Assembly (NCBI RefSeq): GCF_040954835.1
Contig: NC_090705.1
Location: 17,248,436 to 17,312,435, forward strand
Length of the DNA stretch: 64,000 nt
DNA from: Lepisosteus oculatus
Taxonomy: Eukaryota > Chordata > Actinopteri > Semionotiformes > Lepisosteidae
Direction: 5' to 3'
Numbering within the stretch: position 1 is the stretch's first letter; every line of letters begins with the position of its first letter. Below, one piece after another: positions 48,297-62,200 of the stretch. The notes below the pieces were generated by a model. It had not been told where the DNA came from. It did no database searches and saw only the letters and a list, made by a program, of their open reading frames with translations. A program made the translations under genes and the position numbers.

Positions 48297-51200
48297 CTGA
48301 GTGGCAGAAGAAAAAATATACAATAAAAAGAAATAAAAAATAAAATAACAATAATATATGACTCCTCCAACTAAGATCCATCTCAAAGCAGCTATATCAC
48401 CCTTCAACTCACAACTGGCAACCCACTGAAGCTCAGCGGGTATGAGCCTGGACAGTACCTGGATAGGAGACCTGGGAAAAACTAAGGTTGCTGCTGAAAG
48501 AGGTGCTAGTGGGGCCAGCGGTGGGTGCTCACACTGCGGTCCATGTGGGTCCTAATGCCACAGTATAGTGACGGGAACACTATACTGTAAAAAGGAGCCG
48601 TCCTTCGGATGAGACTTAAAACCAAGGTCCTTACTCCTCTATGGTCATTAAAAATCTCAATAAGAGTTTCTCGATAAGAGTAGGGGTGTAACCCCGGCTT
48701 CCTGACCAAATTTCCCATTAGTCCTTACCAATCATGGCCTCCTAATTATCCCCATCTATGAATTGGATTCATTATTCTGATCTCCTCCCCACTAATAGCT
48801 GATGTGTGGTGAGTGTTCTGGCGCACTATGATGGTCTTACAGCCCTCAAGCACATGCTAGACAAACGCACAGTGCTTGATCCACTTACCCACACTATAGT
48901 GCGTCTTGCGGAATGGGTTCTCACACTAAATGCCTTCTCATTTAATAACCTTTTTTATCAGCAAGTTAGTGGAGTCGCCATGGGCAACAGGATGGGACAT
49001 AGCTAGGGCCCTCACCTGGGCCAAAAACAGCCCTCGGATCATCAACTTGACCAGAAACTCCCGGTCTCACAACCGCATTCCTTTGGTGCTTCCCTACCAC
49101 CCTAACACACTTTCTATCCCCAGGACCATTATTAACAACTGCTCCATTTTACAGGGCAATCCCTCCATAGGTACCCTTTTTTCTAACCTCCCAATCATCT
49201 CATACCACCGACCACCCAATCTACGTAAGCTTCTGGTTCACAGCTCCCCATCAGGCACTTTCCTCTGCAACAGAACTCGCTGCATCAGCCCAGCTATCTA
49301 CTTAGGAGAAACCAGAAGGAGACTAGGAGACCGCTTCAGAAAACATGTAAGGGCTGTGAAGATGAAAGATTTCTCCAATCCCATAGTTTCACACTGATCT
49401 CCCTGTCTCTGTTCTCAAAGAAGGGTTTCTCAACTCCCATAGCAGAAAAACAACAGAAACGAAACTCATCCTGATGAAGGTTCACGCCACCCCCCTTCTC
49501 TCAATGACCGATTTATTTTCGTGTAATCTTCTCTATTCTCATGCAGGTTTTGACTTCACACCTCTCTTCACCCCTCTCCACTTTGCACTTCCTGAGTGGC
49601 CTCTCCCCTCTCCCAGCTTTTGTTCTCCTGATCTATTTAATCTTTGCTGTCTGCCCTGTCTTTCTCACACCTGAAGAAGGCTTCACAGCCGAAACATTGT
49701 GTATTCTCTTTTCTCTTTTCAGCATGGAATAAACCTATTACTCGTTCCTTTGCAGACTACGCATGCTGACGCAGCTATCCACCTGAAATTCCCAGCCATG
49801 GAATTAACACAATTGCAAAACCAAGTGCCTCCTTAGTAATATATGGAGTTAAACATATCTGCAGAATACACAGTGTTTAGTTTATGTTTGGAATCCCCTT
49901 TGTACCACCATGTGCTGCAGCCTTCAGCATAGGGCTATCTATCAATATGCTAGAGAAGTACAGTACCTTGATGCACTGGCAGCAGACAGACAGCAGCCCT
50001 GAAGTCAGACCTCTTTACCACACCAGCGTGGTTTTAGAGCATTTGGAGAAATTACAAACACTTGTATGTTTTCTAATCTGTCACGGAGGTTATGTATTTT
50101 CTTTGCTAATGCAATCTACTATGAAAAGGTGGATTCCTACAGCCTAATTAACTTCTTTACACTTTTGGTATTCCATTAATCAAACATGTTACTCTGAAAC
50201 AAATGGCATTGAACATTTCCCTGAATAAGTGAGTATGTAAGGGGACATCCACAAGGTGATAATAGATGAGTCTATCTAATGAACTTAAATTATTTTTTTC
50301 TTTTCTTACATCTTGGGTTTCTGTACTAAGACTGGTATATTCTCCTTTCAACAGTTTGGATAGAACCTAATGGATGTGATAGTGGGATGAATTTATCAGA
50401 GTCTTTTTTAGTGCGTCTCATCTAGGTGAGAGAACAGCACCCTTTCCCTCCTCACTATTACAAGGAATGAGCCAGGGAGCTGCTGCAAGGGTGTACTGTA
50501 GATGGGGTTGTGGGAGGGGTGCAAAGGAAGTTCAGAAGCCGAGGTATTTAAGGTATATATATATTCTGTATTTTTACTGTAAGAGAGCAGAAGGGGAGAT
50601 TTGAATCTAAACTTTCTCCTGAACATCTGTTATAAATTCCACAACATGAAACTATTTCATTTTTAGTGCCTCTGAATCTTTCAGTTCATACTAGAGGTCC
50701 TTCCTTATACTTACAGTACTACTTGTTCCAGACTGATGATTGAATATTATCAGTTTTGTAGTCAAACTAATGGAAGCAGCAACAAAATAATTTATTAAAG
50801 CACTGTTGTCCAGCAATTTAAAAAGATCACAAACATATTATTTACCCCCAGATTCATTTTCTTCCTGAACAGTCCGCAGGGTTCCAGATGCTAAGAAGTG
50901 AATGCCACCTCCAGGCTGCTGAGTAACATCCACATTGGGGAAATCAAAATCTGAAAATGGATGATATTTTTTTTTAGAAAAAGAGACAATGCATGAGATC
51001 CTGTTGAAATCCTTTGTCTTATTATGAAGACACCAATGAGAGCTTCAGAATTATATTAATGAAGAATATTTCTCTGAAAAAGTTACAAAAGTTTACAGGA
51101 CACAGGAAACCAAATTCAACATATAATACATTCATAAGAAATCATCAAGGAGCAAAATGCACTACATTAGCATCTCATGATAATGCAGCTGGACCACCAT

Positions 51201-54200
51201 TGCAAACAATGATGGCAAAGACACAACCATCCTATCCACCAAGTTAGCTTTCTTCCATTTATTAACCACTTTTTCCAATTCAGGATTGTGAGGGAGCTGG
51301 AGCTTATTGACACAGTCACAGACACACACACAATTTCACCTAGGGCCAGTTTTCCTACCATGTTTTTGGTGTTATGTTTTGCCCCAGCGTTAATAATCCC
51401 TGTGCCACCATTCCCCCAGAATATTTGATATCAATAAAAATATACTTTATATAAAATATAATAATTCATATTAGATAGATTTTTCTGTCTTTGTAAATAC
51501 AAGCTTTATCTATAAAATATTATTTATTTTATATTTAGGTAACGTATTTCTGTTTTATATTGAATATCCCATTACCTTCTTCTTGAAAAGAAAACGAGAG
51601 GTTAGGACTCTCCACTGGTGGTGTTCTCATCTGCATCATGCAAAAAAGGAAAAGGTATAATTTGACATGCTCTTATATGGCAACTAGTGGTAACTGATAG
51701 GACTCAAAGGGTTCAAGTGGTATTCTAAAGCAAGTCTGGAGAGCCAGAACACTGAGAAGGACTGTTTTTACTTGTGAGAAAATGAGATTATTGAGTATAA
51801 GGCAATCTTTTGGTGAGGACTGCTTGGCCATTGTCATCTGTTGGGATTGGATATACAGTACATGGCAAACAAATGTCTCTCCTTGTCCTAACTTTACAAA
51901 AATCCCTGCAAGTGTATGAACACATACATATCCACAAGTGTATGCAAGTGTACAGTATGTGTTCTAAAGTGCAGACAAATAGACTTTCCTACTGTACAAC
52001 ACAGTTCCTGTGAGGAAGGAGTCTTCAACCCTGTTCCTGGAGATCCAGCAGGTTTTGTAGGCAGTGTTTAAATCATACATTTCTAAAGGTTAGGAACAAT
52101 TTAACCCATGACCAATTAGACAATTTAGTGATCATTTGGAATAAAAATCTTTCATCCCTTAAGGATCAGAGTTCCCTTCATTGAAATATTAGTTCTTTAA
52201 TCGATCACTTGCTTAGACTAGTGTTCCTAATCTTTAAATAATAGGCAATTTAGAGTGACCTATAAGAATAACAGGACTGGTACTCTCTATGACCTGTGTT
52301 GGTGACTCCTTGTCTAATGGAATTAAGTAATTTATTCAGACATGGATTATTCACAACTGCATTGTTTAACACCAAAAGCTTAGAATTATGGGATGGCTGA
52401 ACCTTACTTTCTGCATGTGATCCTTCCTTTGATGTTTTTGAATTTTCTTGCTTTGGCCAACCCCCATTTTGGCAGACTTAAAGGACTCAAGACGTCGCTT
52501 CATGGTGCGCTGGAAGATTTCTTGGACTTCGTTCTCATCTTTATTGGGAACACTATTGCTTCTGCTAAACCTGTTTCTGGGCTGAGGTCAAACAGAAAAG
52601 GAAACTATAATAGCACTCAGTATAGACTCTGAGTCTAATTGCTGAATTAAGTATCCATAATGCATAGTTATAACAAATAGAATGGCCCTATAATTTCTAA
52701 TGGTTTAATTCTTTTTTCATTTATCAATAAAACTCAAGGTGATTATTGTTTGGTTTTTAATACAGTATCTAGAAGAATGTATTTTGGGGGAATATCTTTT
52801 ATATATAAAAACTAGTCTAAAAGGAACACAGACAAAAACATATTACAGTGATGACCCTGAGTAACCATCATAATAATGTAAACAATTGTTAGTTTTTTAC
52901 AATTCAATGTGGCACAATATTATGTTGAATACAGAACCATATATATTATATTTTGAATAATCAATGGCTTAAACACTTTATGAAATTGTATTGTATTGAA
53001 ACAATACTCTGGTGGTTCCTCTCTATTAGTTTTCCTTTTACTTGAGAAAGACAGACTGCATAATATCGACACATTAAAACCAAGAGCTCCTCTGTTGTGT
53101 TATATTTGAAAACCTGGCATAATCATTTGCTGTAGCTGCTTTTGGAATCTGCCGGTCAAAAGATTCTGCTTGTCTGTAGCCCAGGGGTGTAGCTGACCTG
53201 CTTCCTGGACTTGTAGAGGTGCTGCTGGATAATGTGATGGGTGTCCATGTCCTCTCTCTGACGACCAGTCTTCTGCCAGAGGTCCAAGGCTTGCATGTCC
53301 AGACACACGGAACTGATGTTATCCCGTCTGCAAGAACAGAAAACACTCAGCCTTATTATTGTCGACATAAAGAAATGCCTGCATGATCAAAAATCACAAT
53401 ACAAGACACTGCATTATTAGCCCTTTTGACAGGTTGTCAACGTAATAGAAAGAAAAGAAGAAAAAGCAAAATTTAGAAGATACAAAAAAAGTCTGTCTTT
53501 TTAAAATGTATTCTCTTCCGAAATAAAGCAGCAAACAGTGAATTCTAAGTTGTTAAGTACTGTATATATTTCATTTTCAAAGTGTTATTAGTGAGTTGAC
53601 AGTGCTCCTAGCTTCTTGGTTACTCCCAAAGGGATCTTAATTGTTTTGCCAAACAATGAAATAAATTGTTTTTATGGCTTTTGGGGGCAACTATTTAAAA
53701 GGATTTGTTGCTGGAATGATTAAAAAAATCTTTTTGACAGGAAGTATATCGAATGTTATAACCTGGTACTTACAGAAAAGAAGATACCGATGCATCTTCA
53801 GGTGTCATTTTAGATATAATCTCTGAAACCTTTGAACTCAGGTTCTTGTTAAAGTCTACATTTGCATCGCTTTCAGACCGTAGGAAGGCCAGTGATCCTT
53901 GGTGTTCACCCTTAAACACAAGAGGTTTAAGACAGGGTGAAGAAGCGAGGGAAGGTGCACAAGTAATCCAATACAGAAAAACATACTGTATTGCTGCACG
54001 ATTTTAGATTTCTGTTCTGTTCATAACCCTGTGTCCATCCTTCCTATAGCCACATTTGCTCTAACAACATGAATATTTTCACTTTAAATAAACATTTAAC
54101 CTACTGTAGAGAAGAATACAGAATCAGAAAGCTTGGGGTAAATATCCAATAGACTAATGTGCATTTTCTTAACAAAATACTTATGTTAAGTATTAGTTAG

Positions 54201-56181
54201 GTCTGGATTCTTGACAAAAGGATTAGCTCTTTGACTGTGGAACATGTGCAGAGTTGAGCCACAATATTTCCCCTCTGCATATTATTTCAAGGAGTTTTTG
54301 GACTTGGCAAATTGCTCAAATGTGGGCTCCGACTCATGTAATGCCCACAGTTTATACAACAGTATATGAAAGTATATAGTTTAAACAGTATATGAAAGAC
54401 ATGTGCATTGATGATTGATTTTGAGATTGATCTTCACACAATTTAAAAAAGCACTACCACAGCCACTCCATACAGGTGATTAGTTTGTACATATTAATCT
54501 ATAATTCTGATATAGTAGCATAGTACTGTACAGTATATCACCTACAGTACAGTACAAAAATATTTTCAGATTACCTACCCTTTTAGATATCTAGAGTTTT
54601 TCTGGTCATAGCCAGAGCAATTCAGAATGTTTTTATTACCTCTGAGACATAGCTGACAGCATCCTGAACATTTAGGTGATGGTACACACTGAAGAGATAA
54701 TCCCTTGACTTTCGTACAGAAGGTTTTATCAGCAACCAACACAGCCATTTCTCATCGAACTGCGTCCATCTGAAAAGAACAGCCACATGGAGGATTGTGA
54801 AAACCTTTGAAGTCTTTAAAACAGTCCAAAAGCTTGAGGCGTTCTCATACTGTATGTCATATGTGCTCACACTCAGTAGAACACTTTTCGAAAGTGTTTT
54901 ATCTGTCCCAAAACTTTCCAGCTTGATATGGGATTTTATTTTACCATCATAGCATTTGAAATATTGTGGATCCTACTTAGATAGTTCATGTGAGGGCTAT
55001 ACTGTATATTGTAGATTCTGTTGTTTTGTCGGTTTTCCAACTAATTCTCACAGAGTTTTGAAGTCAGTATCCAGGATTATTCCGCTGGTGCGTAATTGTT
55101 TTAGGATCCAGCACAAAAGCAGGCTGGACATGAAGTTTGCCCCAGTTTGAAGCAGGACGTCTTGCCATAGTGTCAAGAGTTTAACCTGTGACTACCGTAT
55201 GCAGTACTGTATTTTGCTTAGAATACAAAAGAAAGACAGTCTACAATTTAAAAAAACCTCCTGAACGCTTTCTGCTTTTACTTCCTTTATGCTGCTCATT
55301 TAGTTGCCTCATAATCTCCTTAAATCCAACAATCCTGGTTGTGTTCATGTTAATAAGTATTTACTACACAGTATGTCTATAGTTGAACTTAGAAATAAAA
55401 AAATACTTAACAATTCACTACAATTTCAATATGCAAAAACCAATGAGAAGCTTCAAAAGTAAGGAAATTTAGCTTAGGTGACTTTAATTGGGAAACAGCC
55501 ATTATAAATTAATATGTTTGTGGAAGAAGTAAAGCCCTTTTACTTTTTAAAATTTCTTTCAGAGAAGAAATAAAACTTTTCAATTGTGTAAGTCACAGAG
55601 GATTTGTTTCTGTCACACAATGCTGCAATTATCTTCTTAACAAAGGTAATGCATGTTCTCAACTTTGAAATATTAAAAATATTTTGTTCTTCAAAACAAA
55701 AAGCATTTTAGAATTCTCATGCTGCTTTTCTGTAATGAACGGTTTCATTTTTCTTCTCAAAATGAAAATATTCTCACTTACTTCTCCTTGAAATAGTTAT
55801 TGCCGAACTGTCCAGAAATATCTTCGATTCCAACAAGAATGTGGTCAAACAGCTTTAAAAAAAACAAACAGCAAATGTTCAGGTGAAACATTAAACATGA
55901 TCAAATATTTTTATATATATTTGCTGGTACAATAAATGCAGTTGAGGTACATTTCGTGAAGTAAAAGGCCTTACCCTGCTTTGCAGTTTTTCAACTAGCA
56001 GAGGATCTTTGGGCTGACTCCTCTTCACTCTCAGCCAGGTCACCAACGGTTTGATCAGTACTCCCTGCAACAAGTATCAGAGGGATGAGAGTGACCGTAC
56101 CGTCTTGCTCACGTTTTCTTTAGCAAAAGTTATTTTTGTGATCTGTAGCATAAGGCATTAGTTTACCCTTTACTAGAACTT

Positions 56182-56245
<64 letters not shown>

Positions 56246-59200
56246 ACATATATAGATGTTTATAATAGTCATGATATACAGAGAGGTGCTGATAAAGTAT
56301 TGTTAGTGCACTCCTTCAACACACAGAATGGGTGAAGAATTCCAGTACAACTCAATCATATTTGAGACCAATACGCTGCACATTTTAAACTGGAATGCAC
56401 TTACCTGTAGCATGACAGTGAAGTACACGACGATGAGAGTAGTGCTGATGAAAAGATTCTTCTCCTTCACCTTTGCGTCGTCCAGAAGGAACGCCAAGCC
56501 ATATACCACCCCACCCCGCAGACCACCGTAGCCCATGACCACTTGGTCAATGATGCTTAAGGGAATCAGTCGGAACTGGTTTAACATCCATGTCATGACA
56601 AAGACACCTGCAACACAGAGGGCCCACAGTGTGAGCAGGTATATAGGAATCATTGATTGCCCTTGACATTGTTACTATCTGTTACAATTCTGTGTTACAT
56701 GCTTGCCATGTATAAATGTACTTATGCCTTTTTTTCTATAGACCACTCCATACCCAGTCATGAGTCATGTCTTTGACTGGTAGCCACAGTACTATTTGAA
56801 AAATTAAACACTGCTTTATTAGTTTTAATTAATCTTTTTATATCTATTCTTCTTCTGGGAAGTTTTAGACTGTATTATACTACTCTGTATTTTCTATTTT
56901 ATTCCACTCCAAATCCAGTCGCTCAATGGAAACTAGAGCTAGTACTCTACCTTTTTCCCATGTGGTCTCACACATTATCAAAATTTTACTAATATTGAAA
57001 AATATATGTAAACTTCTTACCTATATACCTGAAAACTAACATGAACAAAATCGTGAGCAGGATAAAACCTGTATTCCACTTCCAGATATGAGTATCTATT
57101 GCAGAAACTCCCAGAAAGAAGAAGAGGATGGTTTCAGATCCATTGGCAAATGCTTTCATAGCATATCGGACAGTGTTGACCGAACTCTCATCCATGTTAG
57201 CCATGACGTACTTTTGGCAGAAGACGCCATAAAAAGTAATCCTAAAATATAAAAGTTTTAAGTGAAAGTTACGAAATGCACACAATCATCCCTGATTCAC
57301 AAAATATAAATGCAGCCCTGCCTTGCATACTTTAAAATGATCAAGTACCTATCCATTTCCACATTGCTTCTTATGTCTGGCCAGGGTCTCAGTAACCTAG
57401 ATACTAATCTGGTTACTCAAGATATCAGTAGGTATTAGGATTCAAGATGGCAGGGCATTAGTCTATCTCAAGGCTAAAATACACAGAGATAATTAAGAAT
57501 CTCCAAGATGAGTGTAAACCAGAGCACCTGAAGAAAACCCACAAGAAAATGGAATGGACCTATTTCTACAAGCATGTTCTTGGCCTCAAAGAGACATAAG
57601 GCCTACAGGTACCTCACAACACTAACCTCCAAGTCATTGTGCTTGAGAAACATGAGTTTCATATAGAGTGCAGATAAAACGTTTGTGAGGTCTGAGAAGA
57701 CCTCAGAAAAAGAGTAGTTGGTTACAAAACCACATCTAAACCTATCCACAGTTAGTCAGGAGGAAAATATTCAAGACCATGGTGATCAGGACCAGTCATT
57801 CTGCCAAGATCACCACAAGAGCACCCTAGAAAAGCATCCAGAAAATCACAAAGAAGTAACATCTAAGGATCTGCAGACCTCTCTCAAGGTAGCTAATGCC
57901 AGTGTTCATGACTCAACCATCAGCGAGAGACCTATCAGGAATGGTTTTCATGCGACAAAATCCAGGAAGAAACCATTGCTTTCTTAATTCATTGCTCTCT
58001 AAGTTTCTTAAAATTTGCCAAAAATCACCTGGACAATCTGCAAGACCACCCGAAGCATATTCTTTGGACAGTCAATAGTTTTCTGGCCACAATGAGAAAT
58101 ATTTTTTGTGATAAAAAAACTATATAATGTCTTCCAACAGACGAAACTTGTCACATTCATGAAGCATGGTGAGGGATTGCCATGGTTTGGGACTGTGTTG
58201 CTGCCTCGGGACGTGGAACAGCTTGCCATTATCGACGGAAGCACAAATTTGTCATTGTATCAGAAAATTTGGGAGGAGAGTAAAGATTGTTGCACTTTCA
58301 CTGCACTTCAGTGAAGTTATTCCCTGTGCAGACACATCTTTCTTTGATTTTATTTTAATCACTAAAAAGTGTCCATTTGCAAACTACTCTCATAAAGAGC
58401 ACAACAGCATGGAGATACAGTACACAGATAAAAAAAGGGAAGTTTGAAGTCAGAGATCCTTATTTTAAAATTATCATTCATGTCTGTTGCAACACATAAG
58501 ACAATTTGAAAAACTGAAAATAAAAGTTATTTGAGACGTGTGTGATAAGTAAGAAATTTAAAAACTCACGAAAGGATAGCAGATAGAGACAGCATCTCTG
58601 CAGTGAGGTAGGCAAGGTATCCCATGATGAAGACATAACCCGGTTCGATGATCTGAACATTTTTGGTGATCCTCGTCAGTAAGGAGATCAGTATTCCAAA
58701 GCAAACTCCAATTATGGTTCCACCACAGGCAACAACAAAGAAGGACACTGAATTGAAGGAAGAAACAGAATAAAAATTGTAGATGATTATTTCAGAACAA
58801 GTGTGAAATTCAGTTACCTTTCCGCCTTAGACTTGTACTGCAGAATGTTTTATCTGAAAAGATCAATTTGTGAATGAGATGATGTAATAAATAATGCCAT
58901 CATCCATCAATTGTCTAACCACTTCATCCAATCCAGAGTCTTGGGTGAGCCATAAATTGTCCAGGCAAGTAACAGGCACAAGGCGAGATACACACTGGAT
59001 AGCATGCCAGTCCATTGTAGGGCACACACAGACACAGACTTGCACACACTGACATCAAGGATAATTTTTCTGGAAGCCAATTAACCTACGGGTACTGTAT
59101 GCCTTTGTACTAAACATGAACACCTGGAGGAAACCCACATAAATACAGGAAGAACATACAAACTCAATGCAGATAGCACCCCAAGTCCGGAGTAGAACCC

Positions 59201-62200
59201 AGAACTCCAGGGGGCTGGGGCCAACCACTGTGCCACCCATGATGTCATCATAAAAATTATAATACAGATGTTAATTGTTGTGTATTGCGTAGGGCATAAA
59301 AAAGCATTAAAAACTAGGACTATAATGCACAGGAATTCAGCCTCACCTATGCCTTTGATGATATCTGCAGCCTGGATGTTTTCAGCTCCCATCTTTACAA
59401 AAGTGTCAAACACATTATAAAGGACCTGAAGACAAAGGTAGAAAGGTATTATAGTATCAAGCAAAAGTAATGTCAAATTAGAAACAATCTACACCAGGAC
59501 TTCAAGAAAGCTGGTCCCCATGACAAGCATGAATATCACCATATACCTGTTTTCATATTTAATTGTCTTCGATCATTTCCATTTTTTACTATTTTAAAAC
59601 ATTTTTTAGCATTTAAAAAGACGGAAATAACTAATGTTAACAAATGATGAATTTTGGTTTTGTGAAAATATTGTTGTTTTCTGCAAAGCAAAGTGGGTAC
59701 TTACCACTGTTACACCATCGTTAAGGAGAGACTCCCCAAAGACAATGATATAAAGAACTTCGTTGACATGTACTTGTTCAAATACAGCAATTACAGCAAC
59801 AGGATCAACTGCCGAAAGCAAACTTCCAAACAGAAGAAAATCTAGTAGAGTAATGTCGAGAGCACCTAAAAATAATCAGTGCACAAGTGATATTTATTAC
59901 ATATTACATATTGTAACAGATATTTAAAATACATCCCATGCATGGCAAACTATCAAAACAACACACCAGAAATAAATGAATGAGAAATGCTTACTGTATA
60001 TGGAAAATCTTTTTTCAATATAAACTGAATATAGCATTTCTGGGTGATCTGTTAACTATGCATGCAGAATATGGTCTTGTTAAAGTACAATTTCATATTG
60101 CAAAAGCTTTGTTTTTATTTTTTAAACGATCAATTAAAAAGAAACAGGTAAAGTTCCTCATTCAAAGAATACCTTAAGTCTCAAAAATAAGACAGCTGTT
60201 TTAACTAGTCTGAAAAACATAATGAAAATATTAATGTGAATAATAAACAGATGATATCAAGTATAATAACACTTGTTTTGAGAACTTGTATAATAAGAAC
60301 TTGTTTTATATGCTGCATTCGGATCAAATATCAATTTCTATTTTTAATACATTTATGTACTGAAGGTGAAGTGTAGACCTCATTTGGATTTTATTATGTG
60401 ATTTCATTGCAAGTACACTTCTGAAATTAGCAGTTCTGATGTAAAATTAATATCTTTATTACATTGTAAAGTCATTAACATTTAATGTCATTAAGTTTAT
60501 TGAAACATCTCCAGTTCTTCCAAGGTGTATAGTAAAGATGATCAGAGGTCCTAATCATTAAAAAATGTATTTCACTAATCAACTAATCTCAAACTGTGTG
60601 AAGAGGAGTCAACATGAAGCATTTTTTACACATTTGGTGTTCTCTGAAGGCTATAGCCAGTCACATAAATGAAAAATAGTGAAAATTGTTCAGACTGTAT
60701 GTATCATCTGTATTGTCATGGGAGTGGACAGCTGTGAACTGTTATGTATAAGTAAGCATGACAATTTCAGATTTTGCCCACCCCTCTTCATCCTACATCT
60801 AACAATTGGGATTCTGTGAAATGATGCAAAATGTAGTATAGAGCACTTGGAAATATTTTATTGTTTTTGATGATTTACCAAAAAATCCCCAAGGGCAGCT
60901 TTAATACTTCTATGCACACTGGGAATCTGGACCACAAACTTACCCATTGCTCCTCCCAGGTAGCAACCCCACAGCGCCAAACCAATTGTGCCAGCCGCCC
61001 AGCAGGTACCAACAACAGCAAACAGGAGGATGGCGCCCATGTTTCCGAAGAACAGCTTGTTGGGCATGTGATAGCCTGTCTCCAGGATGATTTGTGGCAG
61101 GATGTAGAAGAAAAAGGTCCTTGGTAACAGGTAGAACGTAGGAGCTTTGTCAGCTCCCCATATAATGCCTCCAAATATGAAGCCACACGTAATCAGCAGA
61201 GCACTTTCTGGGATATATTGTGTCACTCGGTGGTCCAGTTCAATTACTAGAACAGCAGAGAGAAAAAAATACTTATTATAACACGGCTGAAACGTTGTGT
61301 TTTCTTTCTTCTCTTTCCAGCATGGAGTAAACCTATTCCTTGTTCCTACTTATTATAACAGTCTGTCAGTACAGTGACATACGCTTTAGCCCTGGCATAC
61401 AGTATATCTGGGTGCACTAGGTGGACAGATATCTTTTTGTAACTTACTGAACATGTTCATGTATTATAGACAATTCTTCACTGGTGTCCTGTACAATTTC
61501 CAAGCACAGCATCCAAATATAACTTAAAATCTACACTGTTAATTCTGTATCCTATTAAGGTCTGTTAACCTTTTAATTATTTCCCTCTATTGTCTAAAAT
61601 AAGTAAATCATATCAACATAGACAACTCATTATCTTGAATGCCTACCCCAGTTTCAAACTTATTCTTTTATGAAGAACTTTATCAAATGCTCTCTGAAAA
61701 TCTAATCATTCCATATGTTTTTCTCTGTTAGTATCCATAATTTCTGTTGCTAGTTCTTAGCAACCTGAGATTATTTCTTAATTATTAATAATAATTACTA
61801 ATAATTCCTTACACTTATACAGTGCTTTTAATTATTAGAATTAAGCAAGACATACATTTTAAATCAATGTTAGCTACCATTTAAAATGTTATTACTATGC
61901 AGGTGATCCTGTAACATACATGTATGATGTAGTGAAGACATCTACTGTACCTTTCATGTAGTTTGCAGACAGGGAGTTTATTCATTTAATTTGACAGCTT
62001 TCCATTGATATTTAATTTATTTTCTCTTATTTTTTTGTTTTAAATGGGTTTAGATGGATTAAATGGTATTTTGCCTCAGTTTTTTCAAGGAAAATTGTTG
62101 TTATTATTATTAAATAATGTATTAGATTACAAAGACAGATTTCCTAAAAAAATGCACTATGTACAGTATGTAAAAAACAGTATTGCGTTTCACAAATTAA

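Noticed and set aside
57718..58314. Host genes in gene C intron 5
   Set aside because: The frames are pieces of a decayed Tc1 transposase.
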